DNA of 64,000 bases. Origin: Flavobacteriaceae bacterium CP2B (lineage in GTDB: Bacteria; Bacteroidota; Bacteroidia; Flavobacteriales; Flavobacteriaceae). This document shows, in pieces, positions 62,532 to 64,000 of this stretch (position 1 is the stretch's first letter; each line of letters opens with the position of its first letter). The stretch spans positions 54,511-118,510 of the forward strand of contig LXTR01000061.1 in the NCBI GenBank assembly GCA_001683825.1. The letters are read 5' to 3'. The notes beneath the pieces are model-generated. The model searched no databases and was not told the DNA's origin. It saw nothing but the letters and a program-made list of their open reading frames with translations. A program made the translations under genes and the position numbers.

Positions 62532-64000
62532 ATGAACTTCAAATATCCAATCCTACTTTTTCTCTTGCTCCTCACCCACCTGGCTTCTTCCCAGGTAAAG
62601 ATAGGCAACAACCCAAGCCGGATAGACCCCTCTTCCCTCATTGAACTTGAAAGCAATAACAAGGCGTTGGTGCTTACTCGGGTGACCAATGCCCAGATGC
62701 AGGGCATGACCCCGCTGCGCGGGGCCCTGGTCTACAATACAGAGGCTCAGTGCCTGTATTATTACAACGGATCGCAGTGGAACAACCTTTGCAGCGGTGG
62801 AAACTCCAAAACCACGTTTTCCTTTATCGATAACGGAAATGGGACCTTTACGGTGCAATATTCCGATGGCACCTCCTTTACCTCCACGGACCTCACCGGA
62901 CCCCAGGGACCCGCCGGGGCCGATGGCGCAGATGGTGCACAAGGGCCACAAGGACCGCAGGGACCCGTTGGACCTGCCGGAGCCGATGGCTTAGATGGCG
63001 CACAGGGGCCACAAGGACCCGTTGGACCTGCCGGAGCCGATGGCGCAGATGGCGCAGATGGCGCACAAGGGCCACAAGGACCGCAGGGACCCGTTGGACC
63101 CAAAGGGGATAAAGGAGATACCGGGGATACCGGACCACAGGGGCCCGCCGGAGCGCAAGGACCCGCAGGGGCTGATGGCGCAGATGGTGCCCAGGGGCCA
63201 CAAGGACCGCAAGGACCGCAGGGACCCGTTGGACCCAAAGGCGATAAAGGAGATACCGGCGATACCGGGCCACAAGGACCCGCAGGGGCCGATGGTGCAG
63301 ATGGCGCACAAGGGCCTGTCGGACCCAAAGGCGATAAAGGAGATACCGGGGATACCGGGCCGCAAGGACCCGCAGGGGCTGATGGCGCAGATGGTGCCCA
63401 GGGGCCACAAGGACCGCAGGGACCCAAAGGCGATAAAGGAGATACCGGCGATACCGGGCCACAAGGACCCGCAGGGGCCGATGGCGCAGATGGTGCCCAG
63501 GGGCCACAAGGACCGCAGGGACCACAAGGGCCTGTTGGACCTAAAGGTGATACGGGTGACACCGGACCGCAAGGACCCGCCGGGGCCGATGGCGCAGATG
63601 GCGCACAAGGGCCTGTCGGACCCAAAGGCGATAAAGGAGATACCGGGGATACCGGGCCGCAAGGACCCGCCGGCGCCGATGGCGCAGATGGCGTGGATGG
63701 CGCACAAGGGCCACAGGGACCACAAGGGCCTGTTGGACCTAAAGGTGATACGGGTGACACCGGACCGCAAGGACCCGCCGGCGCCGATGGCGCAGATGGC
63801 GTGGATGGCGCACAAGGGCCACAGGGACCACAAGGGCCTGTTGGACCCAAAGGCGATAAAGGAGATACCGGGGATACCGGACCACAGGGGCCCGCCGGAG
63901 CGCAAGGACCCGCAGGGGCTGATGGCTTAGATGGTGCCCAGGGGCCACAAGGACCGCAGGGACCTGCCGGACCCAAAGGCGATAAAGGAGATACCGGGGA
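62532..64000 (+). CDS. Exported collagen-like (Gly-X-Y) repeat protein, 3' end outside window
   Basis: Starts at ATG 62532 and stays open to the window edge (489 complete codons). Residues 1-19 form a signal peptide ([14 protein letters not shown]). A 100-residue N-terminal region follows, with two cysteines around [12 protein letters not shown], then a Gly-X-Y tract from Gly123 (base 62898) to the end, more than 120 triplets without a break. The repeats are mostly [17 protein letters not shown] blocks alternating with [11 protein letters not shown]. Bacterial collagen-like proteins form triple helices on the surface. The DNA is highly repetitive (exact 83-base repeat), so length may vary between strains. 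Confidence 0.9.
   Translation, partial: MNFKYPILLFLLLLTHLASSQVKIGNNPSRIDPSSLIELESNNKALVLTRVTNAQMQGMTPLRGALVYNTEAQCLYYYNGSQWNNLCSGGNSKTTFSFIDNGNGTFTVQYSDGTSFTSTDLTGPQGPAGADGADGAQGPQGPQGPVGPAGADGLDGAQGPQGPVGPAGADGADGADGAQGPQGPQGPVGPKGDKGDTGDTGPQGPAGAQGPAGADGADGAQGPQGPQGPQGPVGPKGDKGDTGDTGPQGPAGADGADGAQGPVGPKGDKGDTGDTGPQGPAGADGADGAQGPQGPQGPKGDKGDTGDTGPQGPAGADGADGAQGPQGPQGPQGPVGPKGDTGDTGPQGPAGADGADGAQGPVGPKGDKGDTGDTGPQGPAGADGADGVDGAQGPQGPQGPVGPKGDTGDTGPQGPAGADGADGVDGAQGPQGPQGPVGPKGDKGDTGDTGPQGPAGAQGPAGADGLDGAQGPQGPQGPAGPKGDKGDTG
63657..63847 (+). repeat. Direct repeat of 83 bases inside the collagen-like gene
   Basis: The 83 bases at 63657-63739 occur again exactly at 63765-63847, a period of 108 bases (36 codons, 12 Gly-X-Y triplets). 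Many shorter in-frame repeats surround them, all multiples of nine bases. Confidence 0.9.

Noticed and set aside
62762..63976. Long minus-strand frame of 404 codons, rich in Pro, Gly and Ala, and a plus-strand frame at 62995-63930
   Set aside because: Both are by-products of the nine-base Gly-X-Y codon pattern of the plus-strand collagen-like gene; any strand of such DNA is open.
62898..64000. Repeat array considered as a CRISPR array
   Set aside because: Repeats are in-frame Gly-X-Y codons with no unique spacers of even length and no cas genes nearby.

Overview
The window comes from the chromosome of a member of the Bacteroidota, most likely a Flavobacteriaceae. The evidence is the protein families (DUF1573, DUF4174 and DUF6702 proteins, CarboxypepD_reg proteins, a Bacteroidota-type ribosomal protein THX, paired retropepsin-PDZ proteases) and repeated promoter elements of the Bacteroidota form TAnnTTTG. 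Base composition looks close to 50 percent or slightly above, which is high for the family and would fit a Robiginitalea-like genome, but I hold the genus loosely. I see no tRNA, rRNA, CRISPR array, insertion sequence or prophage; this is mostly core chromosome.

Layout. 1-7.9 kb: end of trpA, an exported M20 peptidase, a uracil-DNA glycosylase-like protein, pyruvate carboxylase, ribosomal protein THX and yaaA. 8-13.9 kb: rluD and a PASTA protein divergent from ddl and coaD, then a PAS histidine kinase with an overlapping single-domain response regulator. 13.9-18 kb: M14 peptidase, Nudix hydrolase divergent from pyrE, birA. 18.2-22.9 kb: a compact run rsfS-ftsH-LUD protein-cdsA-psd-acyl-CoA-binding protein. 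22.9-29.5 kb: creatininase-like and fatty-acid-hydroxylase-like genes, a two-component system facing a beta-barrel/DoxX operon. 29.6-36.6 kb: valS, DUF1573, retropepsin-PDZ protease, aminotransferase, murB. 36.8-39 kb: two sigma-70 factors and an anti-sigma factor. 39-46.4 kb: lipA, gap with an overlapping TPR hybrid kinase, lpxK, Nif3 and a zinc-ribbon-type coiled-coil protein that lacks its cysteines. 46.4-55.6 kb: kmo and kynU of the kynurenine pathway, flanking a DUF2256/cry-DASH/FeS-photolyase operon, clpP, a lipoprotein and an MFS transporter. 55.6-62.2 kb: GNAT, O-methyltransferase, PAP2, tatA, M1 peptidase and paired CarboxypepD_reg proteins. 62.5 kb to the end: the start of a long collagen-like (Gly-X-Y) exported protein that runs off the window.

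Links between genes. BirA is likely to biotinylate the pyruvate carboxylase made in the same window. CdsA and Psd supply phospholipid synthesis beside FtsH, whose family controls membrane-protein and lipid balance. LpxK, MurB, Ddl and the PASTA protein serve the envelope. Kmo and KynU catabolise tryptophan through kynurenine, while trpA at the left edge makes it. The most interesting local structures are the three-gene photolyase operon with overlapping reading frames and an AT-rich inverted repeat upstream, the structured valS leader, the nearly shared start site of pyrE and the Nudix gene, the hairpins next to gap and the 27.3 kb operon, and the repetitive collagen-like gene. None is clearly a wholly new system.
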